Assembly (NCBI GenBank): GCA_963843745.1
Contig: CAWJLP010000005.1
Coordinates: forward strand, 124,001 to 188,000
Origin: Trebonia sp963843745
Lineage (GTDB): Bacteria; Actinomycetota; Actinomycetes; Streptosporangiales; Streptosporangiaceae
Direction: 5' to 3'
DNA: 64,000 nt
Below are positions 1 through 8,962 of the stretch, piece after piece. Position numbers and translations under genes: made by a program. Positions within the stretch are counted from its first letter, which is position 1. The number at the start of each line of letters is the position of its first letter. Under the pieces are notes generated by a model. It searched no databases. It had not been told where the DNA came from and saw only the letters and a list, made by a program, of their open reading frames with translations.

Positions 1-1939
1 GCTTGGCGACGACCGACTGGGCGCTGATCCGGCCCTCGCCGACCGCGGCGTAGAGCCCGGACAGGTCGTTGTAGTGCAGGTCCCTGGCGATCTCGCGCAG
101 CATGTCCGCGCTCGTCAGCCGCTGCAGCGGCAGGGCCTGCTTGCGCATCACCTTGGCGATCTGGTCCTTGCCGGCCTCGACGGCCGCTTCCCTGCGCTCC
201 TTGGAGAACCACTGCCTGATCTTGTTCCTGGCCCTGGCGCTCTTGACGAAGTTGAGCCAGTCCCTGTTCGGGCCGGCCTCCTGCGCCTTGGAGGTGAAGA
301 TCTCCACGGTGTCGCCGTTGTCGAGCGTGGACTCCAGCGCCACCAGGCGGCCGTTCACCCGGGCGCCGATCGTGCGGTGCCCGATCTCGGTGTGGATGGC
401 GTACGCGAAGTCGACAGGGGTCGCGTCCTGCGGGAGTGCGATCACCTCGCCGCGCGGGGTGAACACGTAGACTTCGGCGCCGGCGAGGGCGAAGCGCAGC
501 GAGTCGAGGAACTCCGCCGGGTCTTCGGTCTCCCGCTGCCAGTCCACGAGCTGGCGCAGCCAGTCCATCTCGTTGGCGTCGGCTTTCCCCGACCCGTTCT
601 TGGCGTCGCGCGTCACGGCCGGGCCGTACGCGACCATGTCTTCCTTGTACTTCCAGTGCGCGGCGACGCCGTACTCGGCGCGCTTGTGCATGCCCCAGGT
701 GCGGATCTGCAGCTCGACCGGCTTGCCGCCGGGGCCGATGACCGTCGTGTGCAGCGACTGGTACATGTTGAACTTCGGCATCGCGATGTAGTCCTTGAAC
801 CGGCCGGGGACCGGGTTCCACCGCGCGTGGATCGTGCCGAGCGCCGCGTAGCAGTCCCGCACCGAGTCGACGAGGACCCTGATGCCGACCAGGTCGTAGA
901 TGTCGTCGAAGCCGACGTTGCGGGCGATCATCTTCTGGTATACGGAGTAGTAGTGCTTCGGGCGGCCGGTCACGGTGCCCTTGATCTTCGCCTCGCGCAG
1001 GTCGCCCTGCAGGTCCGCGACGACCTCCTGGAGGAACACGTCGCGGCGCGGGGCGCGCTGCGCGACCAGCCGCGCGATCTCGTCGTAGCGCTTGGGGTAC
1101 ATCGTCGCGAACGCGAGGTCCTCGAGCTCCCACTTGACCGTGTTCATGCCGAGCCGGTGCGCGAGCGGGGCGAAGATCTCCAGCGTCTCGCGGGACTTGC
1201 GCACCTGCTTCTCCCGTGACAGGTAGCGCAGCGTCCGCATGTTGTGCAGCCGGTCGGCGAGCTTGATCACGAGCACCCGGATGTCCCGCGACATCGCGAC
1301 GACCATCTTGCGGACCGTCTCCGCCTCGGCCGACTCGCCGTACTTGACCTTGTCCAGCTTGGTCACGCCGTCCACCAGCGCGGCCACGTCCTCGCCGAAC
1401 TCACCGCGCAGTTCGACCAGCGTGTAGGGCGTGTCCTCCACGGTGTCGTGCAGCAGCGCGGCGCAGATCGTCTCGGTGTTCATGCCGAGCTCGGCGAGGA
1501 TCGTCGCGACCGCCAGCGGATGCGTGATGTACGGGTCGCCGCTCTTGCGCTTCTGGTCGCGATGCCAGTGGGCGGCGACCTCGTAGGCGCGCTCCACCGT
1601 CCGCACGTCGGCCTTCGGGTGGGTGGCGCGGATGGTCTTCATGAGGGGTTCGAGTACAGGGTTCACACCGGGCCCCCGCTGGGCTCCGAGCCTCGCGAGG
1701 CGACGGCGCACGCCGACTCCTGGCGGGGCGGCCGACGGCTGGGCCGCCGACCCATTTTCCTGGCGTTCCGGGCCTTGCGGGCGCGCTGGCGCCTGGGCGC
1801 GCTCAGGCGCGCCGTCACGCGGCGCGGTCGCCGTTGCCTGGTCCGTGTCTCCGGGAGCTTGCCCGGCAAGCTCCACCGTGTCCTCGATCCGGGCAGTGTC
1901 GGCGCCGGCCGTGGTGGTCGTCATCACATCACCGGCCAC
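1..1939 (-). CDS. relA: Bifunctional (p)ppGpp synthetase/hydrolase, 3' end beyond window
   Basis: Rel-family stringent-response enzyme that makes (p)ppGpp from ATP and GDP/GTP and also degrades it, in the cytoplasm at the ribosome. About 646 residues are visible; the C-terminal zinc-finger and ACT regions lie off the left edge. In order: an Ala/Pro/Gln-rich leader of about 95 residues, the HD hydrolase domain with HDTVEDT, the synthetase domain with KHYYSVYQKM and YQSLHTTVIGPGG followed by ELQIRT, then the TGS domain starting near EVYVFTPRGEV. GTG at 1939 is preferred because GAGGAG sits 5 bases upstream; ATG at 1924 is the in-frame alternative. It follows apt on the same strand, as in Streptomyces. 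Identification is secure; only the start is uncertain. Confidence 0.96.
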   Translation of the reverse strand, partial: MAGDVMTTTTAGADTARIEDTVELAGQAPGDTDQATATAPRDGAPERAQAPARPQGPERQENGSAAQPSAAPPGVGVRRRLARLGAQRGPGVNPVLEPLMKTIRATHPKADVRTVERAYEVAAHWHRDQKRKSGDPYITHPLAVATILAELGMNTETICAALLHDTVEDTPYTLVELRGEFGEDVAALVDGVTKLDKVKYGESAEAETVRKMVVAMSRDIRVLVIKLADRLHNMRTLRYLSREKQVRKSRETLEIFAPLAHRLGMNTVKWELEDLAFATMYPKRYDEIARLVAQRAPRRDVFLQEVVADLQGDLREAKIKGTVTGRPKHYYSVYQKMIARNVGFDDIYDLVGIRVLVDSVRDCYAALGTIHARWNPVPGRFKDYIAMPKFNMYQSLHTTVIGPGGKPVELQIRTWGMHKRAEYGVAAHWKYKEDMVAYGPAVTRDAKNGSGKADANEMDWLRQLVDWQRETEDPAEFLDSLRFALAGAEVYVFTPRGEVIALPQDATPVDFAYAIHTEIGHRTIGARVNGRLVALESTLDNGDTVEIFTSKAQEAGPNRDWLNFVKSARARNKIRQWFSKERREAAVEAGKDQIAKVMRKQALPLQRLTSADMLREIARDLHYNDLSGLYAAVGEGRISAQSVVAK

Positions 1940-2029
1940 AAGCGCTCCTCGCATCTGCCGAGGTATCAGTCTACTTACCGTTGTTAACTTCCGGGGAGAC
2001 TCTCCGCATTCCGCAGGGCCGCCGGCGTG

Positions 2030-2614
2030 TCAGACGGTGAGCAGGGCCCGCACGTCGAGGCCGGACAGCGCCGAGCGCCCGCCGAGGAACGACAGCTCCA
2101 TCAGCACCACGATCCCCGCCACTTCGGCGCCAGATCGCTCGACGAGGGTGGCCGTGGCCCGCGCGGTGCCGCCGGTGGCGAGCACGTCGTCCACGATGAG
2201 CACCTGGTCGCCCGGCTCGAACGCGTCCTGGTGAACCTCCAGGGTGGCGGTGCCGTACTCAAGCTTGTACTCCTGCGCGAACGTGGCGGACGGGAGCTTG
2301 CCCTGCTTCCGCACCGGCACGAACCCGGCGCCATTCCGGTAGGCCACCGGCGCCGCGAGGATGAACCCGCGCGCCTCGATGCCCGCGACCTTGTCAACGG
2401 GTCCGAACGTGGCGGCGAGCGCGTCGACGACCGCGGTGAACGCCTCCGGCTCGGCGAGCAGCGGCGTGATGTCCTTGAACATCACGCCGGCCTGCGGGTA
2501 ATCGGCGACGTCGCGGAGGCGCGAAGTGATCAGCTGGGCCACGACGGCCGCTTGTGCTTCCGCTTCCTGGCTGGCCGCTTCCTGGCTGGCCGCTTCCTGG
2601 CTGGCCTCGGTCAC
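2030..2614 (-). CDS. apt: Adenine phosphoribosyltransferase
   Basis: Purine salvage enzyme converting adenine and PRPP to AMP, cytoplasmic. The 194-residue product contains the family segments DYPQAGVMFKDITPLL, GIEARGFILAAPVA, FVPVRKQGKLP and the PRPP-binding loop VLIVDDVLATGGTA. GTG at 2614 is chosen because it starts 7 bases after the secF stop and gives the usual family length; the reading frame continues upstream only as low-complexity shadow of secF. The N-terminus carries a repeated ASQEA peptide not expected in the family. It is the last gene of the yajC-secD-secF-apt run and lies directly before relA on the same strand. Confidence 0.95.
   Translation of the reverse strand: MTEASQEAASQEAASQEAEAQAAVVAQLITSRLRDVADYPQAGVMFKDITPLLAEPEAFTAVVDALAATFGPVDKVAGIEARGFILAAPVAYRNGAGFVPVRKQGKLPSATFAQEYKLEYGTATLEVHQDAFEPGDQVLIVDDVLATGGTARATATLVERSGAEVAGIVVLMELSFLGGRSALSGLDVRALLTV
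2561..2605. repeat. Three tandem 15-bp units in the apt N-terminus
   Basis: Three identical copies of a 15-base unit (plus strand CGCTTCCTGGCTGGC) encode a tripled Ala-Ser-Gln-Glu-Ala at the start of apt. The unit length keeps the frame, so copy number could change without breaking the gene. Confidence 0.9.
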
Positions 2615-2621
2615 CGCCGGG

Positions 2622-3902
2622 TTACCGCCTCTTCTTCCTCGGGCCGGTGCGGCGCTGCGCGCTGCCGCCGCGGCGGGGCTGCTGCCGGCTGACCGGCCTG
2701 GCGCCGTCCGTGCCGCGGCGCGCCGGCGTGCCCGCCGACTGGGCGGCGGGGACGGTGACCTCGTCGTCGCCGGTGTCCGGCGCCTCGTCCTGCTGAGCCT
2801 CGTCGGCCAGGCCGGTGTCGGCGGTGCCGGCGTCGGCCCTGACCGGGGGGGCCGTCGCTGTCGTGGCAGCGGTCGTGCCGCCGCCCGGCGTGGCCACGGT
2901 CGCTGCGGCGGCGCGCTGCGCCGCCCGGCCGCCGGCGGTCCGCCGCTTGACCCGCGTGGCCAGCTCCTTGTACTGCGGCTCGCGCTCCTTGAGGTCGGCG
3001 AGCACCGGGGTGGCGATGAAGATCGAGGAGTACGTGCCGGACAGCATGCCGACGAACAGCACGAGCGACAGGTCGTTGAGCGTTCCGGTGCCGAGCAGCG
3101 CACCGCCGATGAACAGGATCGACGCGACCGGCAGCAATGCGGTCAGCGAGGTGTTGATCGACCGGACCAGCGTCTGGTTCAGCGCGAGGTTCGCGGCTTC
3201 GCTATAGGTACTTCGTCCCGTGGTGAGCAGGCCGGCGGTATTCTCCCGGACCTTGTCGAAGACGACCACGGTGTCGTACAGCGAGTAGCCGAGGATGGTC
3301 AGCAGGCCGATCACGGTCGCCGGGGCCACCGGGAACCCGACCAGCGCGTACACGCCGACCGTGATGACGATGTCGTGCAGCAGCGCGACGAACGCGGCGA
3401 TGGCCATCTTCCACTCGAACGCGATCGTCAGGTAGATCACGATCACGACGAGGAAGATGATCAGGGCCTCGATGGCCTTGGAGCTGATCTGGCTGCCCCA
3501 GGTCGCGCCGACGAACGAGATGCTGATCTGGTTGACCGGGATGTGGAACGCCGACGAGATCGCGCTGGCGACCTCCGTGGTCACCGTGGGCATCAGCGAC
3601 TTGGTCTGGACCACCCACTGCGAGGTGCGCCCGGTGAGGTGCTGCACGGTCGCCTGGCCGCCGCTTGCCGAGTTCACCACCTGGGCGATCGCGCCCTGGC
3701 TCGTGGACGAGTTCGCCGGGAACTGGAAGCTGGATCCGCCCTTGAAGTCCTCGCTGAAGTTGAGCCCGCGGGTCAGGAGCGCGACGACGCTGATCAGGAG
3801 GATGAGACCAGAGATCGTGTACCACAGCCGCTGGCGGCCGACGAAGTTGAAGGAGACTTCGCCGCGGTAGAGCCGGCCGCCGAGGTCGCCAACGCGTGAC
3901 AT
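2622..3902 (-). CDS. secF: Protein translocase subunit SecF
   Basis: Inner-membrane partner of SecD in the Sec translocon; the pair uses the proton gradient to help release exported proteins. The 426-residue product has an N-terminal membrane segment (about residues 30-50), the first periplasmic domain with GLNFSEDFKGGSSF, and five clustered membrane segments between about residues 135 and 310. The tail from about 315 is long, rich in Ala, Thr and Pro, and ends in basic residues; such tails vary in actinobacteria. Its ATG shares one base with the secD stop (TGATG), indicating translational coupling. Confidence 0.95.
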   Translation of the reverse strand: MSRVGDLGGRLYRGEVSFNFVGRQRLWYTISGLILLISVVALLTRGLNFSEDFKGGSSFQFPANSSTSQGAIAQVVNSASGGQATVQHLTGRTSQWVVQTKSLMPTVTTEVASAISSAFHIPVNQISISFVGATWGSQISSKAIEALIIFLVVIVIYLTIAFEWKMAIAAFVALLHDIVITVGVYALVGFPVAPATVIGLLTILGYSLYDTVVVFDKVRENTAGLLTTGRSTYSEAANLALNQTLVRSINTSLTALLPVASILFIGGALLGTGTLNDLSLVLFVGMLSGTYSSIFIATPVLADLKEREPQYKELATRVKRRTAGGRAAQRAAAATVATPGGGTTAATTATAPPVRADAGTADTGLADEAQQDEAPDTGDDEVTVPAAQSAGTPARRGTDGARPVSRQQPRRGGSAQRRTGPRKKRR

Positions 3903-5809
3903 CAGTCCTCCTCCTCCTGCGAGGTGGCCGAAGACTCCTGCGAGGTGGCCGAAGAGCTAAGCGAGGTTCTTGACCCGGTGCCTGTGCCCGGACGCTGGGT
4001 GCGCACCGTTCGCCGGGCCCCGGAGCGCCACGGCGCCTTGGCACCGAGCCGCGCCGGGTCGAGTCCGGACCAGCGGTGCCCGCCGCCGTAGAACTTCGTC
4101 TCGGCGAGCAGGGTGACCATGGGCTTGGTGAACAGGAACACCACGAGCACGTCGATCAGCGTGGTCAGGCCGAGCGTGTAGGCGAAGCCCTGCACGTCAC
4201 TGACCGCGAAGTGGTACAGCAGGACCGCGGCGAGGAACGACACCGTGTCGGACACCAGGATCGTGCGCCTGGCGCGTTTCCAGCCGCTCTCCACCGCCGG
4301 GCGCAGCGTCTTGCCGTCCCGCACCTCGTCGCGGAGCCGTTCGAAGAACACGATGAACGAATCCGCGGTGATGCCGATCGCGACCACGAGGCCGGCGATG
4401 CCGGACAGCTCCAGGGTGTAGTGCTGGTAGCGGCTCAGCAGCACCACTGACAGGTAGGCGAGCAGCCCCGCGATCAGCAGGCTGGACACCGAGACAAGCC
4501 CGAGGCCGCGGTAGTAGATGAACATGTAGATCACCACGAGCACCAGCCCGAGGATCCCGGCGGCCAGCCCCGCCTCCAGCGAGCTGTGGCCGAGCTGCGC
4601 GGAGACCGAGTTGACCGTCAGCGGCGTGAAGCTGAGCGGCAGCGAGCCGAACTTGAGGATGTCGGCCAGCTGGTTCGCCTCGGCCTGGGTGAAGCCGTTG
4701 GGCGCCGGGCCGGTGATCTGCACGTTACCCGCGGTGATCGGCGAGCTGGTCTCCGGGGCGGTCTGCACGTCGCCGTCGAGCACCAGCGCGGTCTGGTCCA
4801 GGTACTGGTCGTTCAGGTTGCCGGACTGCGCGCCCGCGTAGTAACTGTTGTACTGGTTGGTGGTCAGCGTGCCGAACGCCGCGGCGGCCTTGCCGTTCAG
4901 CGTGAGGTCCACGACCCACTGCGTGGTGTTCTGCAGGATGCCGGTGTTCACCGAGGTCACGTCCGGACCCTCGAAGACCGCCGGGCCGAGCGCGTACTTC
5001 ATGCCGCTGGGGTCACACGACACGATCTGGCTGCTGGTGTCGTCGTACTGGTCCGCGTTCAGGGTGTACCCGACGGAAGACTTCCAGCCGTCGTTCACCG
5101 TCGTCGAGTTGGGGCCGGGCTTGCACACCAGCTGGTTGAACAGCTTCAGCGTGGCGGCGTTGACCAGAGAAGCGTTACCGTACGTGGTCGGCGCCGAGGC
5201 CGTCGAGCTCGGCGACGCGCTGGCGCTCGCTGACGTGCTGGCCTTGGGCGTGGCGGACGTGCTGGCCGTCGGCGTCGCGGTCGCGGTCGGGCTGGCGAGC
5301 CGCTCCGACTGCGCGTTGGTGGACGCCTTCGGGCTGGCGCTCGTACTCGGCGTGGCCGTCGAGCTGGGCCTGGCCACCGGGTTGGGCGCGGCGGCGCCGG
5401 TGTACGGCTGCACGAGGTACACCGGCCGGAAGGCCATCTTGGCGGTGGTGCTCACCAGCTTGAGGACGTTTTCCGGCGGCTGCCCGGGGATCGTCACGTT
5501 GATCAGGTCAGCGCCCTGCTGCTGGACCTGGGCGCCGGAGTTGCCGGTGCCGTTCACCCGGGACAGCAGCACGCTGATCGCCTGGTTCATGGCGCCCTGC
5601 GACGGCGCGCCCTGGGAGGTGTGCGCCTGCAGCACGACCTCGGTGCCGCCTGCCAGGTCGAGCCCGAGGCCGACCTTGAACTGCTGCTGCCACTTGCCGG
5701 GGTTGAAGGTCTCCTTGCCGGTGATCGAGATCAGCATGACCAGGATCACCACGCCCAGCAAAGCGAGCGCGCGCACGGGCCGCGGGCCGCGTCTCCTCGG
5801 TGGTGCCAC
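3902..5809 (-). CDS. secD: Protein translocase subunit SecD
   Basis: Membrane subunit of the SecDF complex. The 635-residue product has a first membrane segment near residues 13-30, the conserved VGLGLDLAGGTEVVLQA motif, the large periplasmic domain, and five membrane segments near the C-terminus including AIGITADSFIVFFERLRDE. A Ser/Thr/Ala/Pro-rich stretch of about 65 residues (about 145-210) interrupts the P1 region; it is low complexity and probably disordered. The C-terminus carries a doubled SSATSQE. Upstream yajC and downstream overlapping secF complete the usual cluster. Confidence 0.95.
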   Translation of the reverse strand: MAPPRRRGPRPVRALALLGVVILVMLISITGKETFNPGKWQQQFKVGLGLDLAGGTEVVLQAHTSQGAPSQGAMNQAISVLLSRVNGTGNSGAQVQQQGADLINVTIPGQPPENVLKLVSTTAKMAFRPVYLVQPYTGAAAPNPVARPSSTATPSTSASPKASTNAQSERLASPTATATPTASTSATPKASTSASASASPSSTASAPTTYGNASLVNAATLKLFNQLVCKPGPNSTTVNDGWKSSVGYTLNADQYDDTSSQIVSCDPSGMKYALGPAVFEGPDVTSVNTGILQNTTQWVVDLTLNGKAAAAFGTLTTNQYNSYYAGAQSGNLNDQYLDQTALVLDGDVQTAPETSSPITAGNVQITGPAPNGFTQAEANQLADILKFGSLPLSFTPLTVNSVSAQLGHSSLEAGLAAGILGLVLVVIYMFIYYRGLGLVSVSSLLIAGLLAYLSVVLLSRYQHYTLELSGIAGLVVAIGITADSFIVFFERLRDEVRDGKTLRPAVESGWKRARRTILVSDTVSFLAAVLLYHFAVSDVQGFAYTLGLTTLIDVLVVFLFTKPMVTLLAETKFYGGGHRWSGLDPARLGAKAPWRSGARRTVRTQRPGTGTGSRTSLSSSATSQESSATSQEEED

Positions 5810-5851
5810 TATCGCCTCTGCCTGTCGGAACTCGCCGAGCGCACGCGCCCG

Positions 5852-6283
5852 TTAGTCGTTTTTGGTGCTGCCGGTATGAGCGGTCTCTTCCTCCGACTCG
5901 GCCGGGTCGGGCTCGCCGTCTTCGGCGTGCTCGTCCTCGCTGTCCGAGTAGGAGTCATCCGGGGTCTCTTCGCCCGGGCTGACCACGTCCATGACGGCGC
6001 GCCGCATGTAGCGCACCTCGACGCCAGGCGCCACTTCGAGCACCACGTCATCGCCGTCAACGTCTACGACGGTGGCGTACATTCCCGCGGTGGTGCGCAC
6101 CCGGGCGCCGGGATGCAGGGTGTTCTGCTGCTTCTGAGCCTGCTGCTGGCGGCGCCGCTGCGGCCTGATCATCAGCATGTAGACGCCGACGATGACGACC
6201 AGGATGAGGATCAGGGACGTCGGGTTGAAGTGCGAACCAGACGACGAGGCTGCCAGGTAATAAGTTAGGGCTACGTTCCCCAT
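5852..6283 (-). CDS. yajC: Preprotein translocase subunit YajC
   Basis: Small single-pass membrane protein that associates with SecDF. The 143 residues show a short N-terminal stretch, a membrane helix (LILILVVIVGVYMLMI, about residues 23-38), the characteristic RPQRRRQQQAQKQQ cluster and a small beta-rich domain beginning HPGARVRTTAGMYATV. A very acidic tail of about 45 residues follows, longer than in most bacteria. It sits 42 bases before secD on the same strand. Confidence 0.93.
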   Translation of the reverse strand: MGNVALTYYLAASSSGSHFNPTSLILILVVIVGVYMLMIRPQRRRQQQAQKQQNTLHPGARVRTTAGMYATVVDVDGDDVVLEVAPGVEVRYMRRAVMDVVSPGEETPDDSYSDSEDEHAEDGEPDPAESEEETAHTGSTKND

Positions 6284-6437
6284 TATCGGGGTTTCCTTCC
6301 GGTTGATTTCCGCTGGCCGGCAGGGGGCCGCTCACGACGGTCACGTGCCAACCTGCGCAGTGTAGCGGCGGTATGTACAACGCATAACCACCATATTGGG
6401 TTTCCGCCGTGATCGTTACAGTTGGCTAGCCGCTCAG

Positions 6438-7532
6438 TCAGTCGAACAGCGTGGGCATCTCGCTGGCGGCGGGCGGCGTCAAGCCGAGATGCTCCCAGCC
6501 TGCCCGCGTCGCGACCCGGCCGCGCGGGGTGCGGGCCAGCAGGCCGTGCCTGACCAGGAACGGCTCGGCGACAACCTCCACGGTCTCGGCCTCCTCCCCC
6601 ACCGCGACCGCGAGCGTGGACAGCCCCACCGGGCCGCCGCCGAAGCGGCGGACCAGCGCGTCGAGCACGCCGCGGTCCAGCCGGTCCAGCCCCATCTCGT
6701 CCACCTCGTACAGCTCGAGGGCGGTGCGGGTGATGTCGCGCGTAACCACGCCGTCGGCACGGACCTCCGCGTAATCCCGCACCCGGCGAAGCAGCCGATT
6801 CGCGATCCGCGGCGTGCCGCGCGACCGCGACGCGAGCTCTTCGATGGCCGCGTCCTCGATCCGCACGCCGAGCAGCCCGGCGGACCTGCGGACGATCACG
6901 CCGAGCTCGTCGGGCTGGTAGAAGTCCAGGCGAGCGGTGAACCCGAACCTGTCGCGCAGCGGCGCGGGCAGCAGGCCTGCCCTGGTGGTGGCGCCGACCA
7001 GCGTGAACGGCGCGATGTCCAGCGGGATCGCGGTCGCGCCGGGTCCCTTGCCGACCACGATGTCGACCCGGAAGTCCTCCATGGCGAGGTACAGCATCTC
7101 TTCCGCGGGGCGGGCCAGCCGGTGGATCTCGTCGATGAACACGACCTCGCCCTCTTGCAGGGTCGACAGCACCGCCGCCAGGTCGCCGGACCGCTCGATC
7201 GCCGGTCCCGACGTGATCCGCAGCGGCGCGCCCAGCTCGGCCGCGATGATCATCGCGATCGTCGTCTTGCCGAGGCCTGGCGGCCCGGACAGCAGCACGT
7301 GGTCCGGCGGCCGGCCGCGCCGCAGCGCGCTGTGCAGCAGCAGCGTGAGCTGCTCGCGCACCCGGGACTGGCCAACGAAGTCATCGAGGCGCTTGGGCCG
7401 CAGCGCGCCCTCGATCGCCCGCTCGTCGCTGTCCGCGAGCGGCGAGACAACGCTGTCCCCGCGGCTGTCCGTGCGGTGCCGCGACAGCTCCGCTTCTTCG
7501 GCCCTGGTCAGCGCGTCGCCTGGGTCGGTCAC
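6438..7532 (-). CDS. ruvB: Holliday junction branch migration helicase RuvB
   Basis: AAA+ motor that drives branch migration of Holliday junctions with RuvA. The 364-residue product has Walker A GPPGLGKTT (about residue 75), Walker B with DEIHRL, sensor 1 LVGATTRAGLLPAPLRDRF, and the C-terminal winged helix with RTPRGRVATRAGWEHLG. The start is GTG at 7532, overlapping the ruvA stop by four bases (GTGA), so ruvA and ruvB are probably translationally coupled. Confidence 0.97.
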   Translation of the reverse strand: MTDPGDALTRAEEAELSRHRTDSRGDSVVSPLADSDERAIEGALRPKRLDDFVGQSRVREQLTLLLHSALRRGRPPDHVLLSGPPGLGKTTIAMIIAAELGAPLRITSGPAIERSGDLAAVLSTLQEGEVVFIDEIHRLARPAEEMLYLAMEDFRVDIVVGKGPGATAIPLDIAPFTLVGATTRAGLLPAPLRDRFGFTARLDFYQPDELGVIVRRSAGLLGVRIEDAAIEELASRSRGTPRIANRLLRRVRDYAEVRADGVVTRDITRTALELYEVDEMGLDRLDRGVLDALVRRFGGGPVGLSTLAVAVGEEAETVEVVAEPFLVRHGLLARTPRGRVATRAGWEHLGLTPPAASEMPTLFD

Positions 7533-8143
7533 TGCTTGCTCAGCTTCCGCAGCGCGGCGCGCAGCGCGCTGGCAACGTCAGGCGTGGGGCCGCCGTCCGC
7601 CTCGGCCTCGACCGCGGCGAGTGCCGCATCGGCGTCGCGGACGGACCAGCCGAGGTTCATCAGGCCGGACTGGACCTGATCCCGCCACGACGGCTCCGTC
7701 GTCCTGATCGCGCGGCCGGTGCCGGCGGCACCGTAATCGCCCGGCGCGCCGAGCCGGTCCCTGAGCTCGAGGACGATCCGCTCAGCGCCCTTCTTGCCGA
7801 TGCCGGGGACCATGGTGAGCGCGTTCAGGTCTTCCGCCGCCACCGCCCGGCGCAGCGCGTCGGGCGAGTGGACCGCCAGCATCGCCAGCGCCAGCCGCGG
7901 CCCGACACCGCTCGCCGTCTGGAGCAGTTCGAAGACGTTCCGCTCGTCCTCGCTGCCGAACCCGAACAGGGTCAGCGAGTCCTCCCTGACGACCAGCGAC
8001 GTGGCCACCCGGGCACGCTCGCCCTGCTTGAGCGACGCGAGGGTGTCCGGCGTGCACTGCACCCGCAGGCCCACGCCGCCGACGTCGATGACCGCCCCGT
8101 CCGGGCTGATCCCGGCCACGGTGCCGTTCAGGTGCGCGATCAC
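7529..8143 (-). CDS. ruvA: Holliday junction DNA helicase subunit RuvA
   Basis: Forms the tetrameric platform that binds four-way junctions and recruits RuvB. Starting at GTG 8143 gives a 204-residue protein beginning like the family (VIAHLNGTV), followed by the OB-fold, helix-hairpin-helix motifs (MLAVHSPDALRRAVAAED and LTMVPGIGKKGAERIVLEL) and the C-terminal three-helix domain that contacts RuvB. The GTG overlaps the ruvC stop by four bases. A longer in-frame start at 8200 would lie inside ruvC and is unlikely. Confidence 0.95.
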   Translation of the reverse strand: MIAHLNGTVAGISPDGAVIDVGGVGLRVQCTPDTLASLKQGERARVATSLVVREDSLTLFGFGSEDERNVFELLQTASGVGPRLALAMLAVHSPDALRRAVAAEDLNALTMVPGIGKKGAERIVLELRDRLGAPGDYGAAGTGRAIRTTEPSWRDQVQSGLMNLGWSVRDADAALAAVEAEADGGPTPDVASALRAALRKLSKQ

Positions 8144-8685
8144 TGTCCGCCGCCTCCGCTCGTGCTGGGTTGCCTGGTCCTGATGGCCGGGGTGCGCCAC
8201 AGGTGGCAGATGGCCAGCGCGAGCGCGTCAGCGGCGTCCGGCGGCCGCGGCCGCTCAGGCATCCGCAGCAGCCGCATCACCATGGTCGTCACCTGATCCT
8301 TGCCGGCCCGGCCGTTCCCCGTCACCGCCGCCTTGACCTCGCTCGGCGTGTGCAGCGCCACCGGCAGCCCGCGCCGGGCGGCGCACACGATCGCCACGGC
8401 GCCCGCCTGCGCGGTGCCCATCACGGTCCGCACGTTGTGCTGGCTGAACACCCGCTCCACCGCCACGGTGTCCGGCTGGTACTTCGTTAGCCAGCGTTCG
8501 ATCTCCGTCTCGATGGCCAGCAGCCGGGTGGCGACGTCGTCGCCGGCCGCGGTGCGGACCACGTCGACCGCCACCAGGGTGGGCGGCCGGCCGGGGACGC
8601 CTTCGACGACGCCGAGCCCGCACCTGGTCAGGCCGGGGTCGATGCCGAGCACGCGGGCGGGCGGCCGGGGAGCGTAGCTCGTCAT
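8140..8685 (-). CDS. ruvC: Crossover junction endodeoxyribonuclease RuvC
   Basis: Resolves Holliday junctions by symmetric nicking. The 181-residue product shows the RNase H-like acidic residues: the Asp of VLGIDPGLTRCGLGVV, the Glu of AVERVF, and the Asp pair in DAADALALAICHLW, with GNGRAGKDQV between. It is the first gene of the ruvC-ruvA-ruvB operon; all junctions are four-base overlaps. Confidence 0.96.
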   Translation of the reverse strand: MTSYAPRPPARVLGIDPGLTRCGLGVVEGVPGRPPTLVAVDVVRTAAGDDVATRLLAIETEIERWLTKYQPDTVAVERVFSQHNVRTVMGTAQAGAVAIVCAARRGLPVALHTPSEVKAAVTGNGRAGKDQVTTMVMRLLRMPERPRPPDAADALALAICHLWRTPAIRTRQPSTSGGGGQ

Positions 8686-8790
8686 CGCGCCCTACCATCC
8701 GATCGTCCGCAGCGAACACCTGTTCGCCAGAACCCTACCGTGCGCCCGGCCCGGTGTCCCGCACTCGGCCAGCGTGTTGGGCTATATCGG

Positions 8791-8943
8791 TCAGGGTTTC
8801 CCGGCCACGCCCGCCCAGAGGACACCGGGGACGGCGGACTCTTCAGCACTGTCCGGGCGCCACTCGTGGGTGAGCACCACGCCGGGGTCCACCAGCCGCA
8901 GGCCGTCGAAGAAGCGGTGACTTCCGCCCTGGACCGGGGCCGA
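8791..8943 (-). pseudogene. C-terminal remnant of a DUF574-type SAM methyltransferase
   Basis: Reading the minus strand from about 8943 to the TGA at 8791-8793 gives roughly 50 residues that include RFFDGLRLVDPGVV, then EWRPD and a C-terminus AGVAGKP. This matches the end of the intact DUF574-type gene at 41055-41915 (RFFAGMDLVPPGVV, DWRPE, GAVGRKR). No start and no SAM-binding part are present; the upstream part is replaced by the eis-like gene, whose stop lies next to it. I read this as a decayed remnant filling the ruvC/eis gap. Confidence 0.65.
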
Positions 8944-8962
8944 TGATACCGAGCGAGCGGCG

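Noticed and set aside
74..1219. 381-codon plus-strand frame opposite relA
   Set aside because: Mirror frame of a G+C-rich gene, with no family resemblance; the minus strand encodes a full Rel enzyme.
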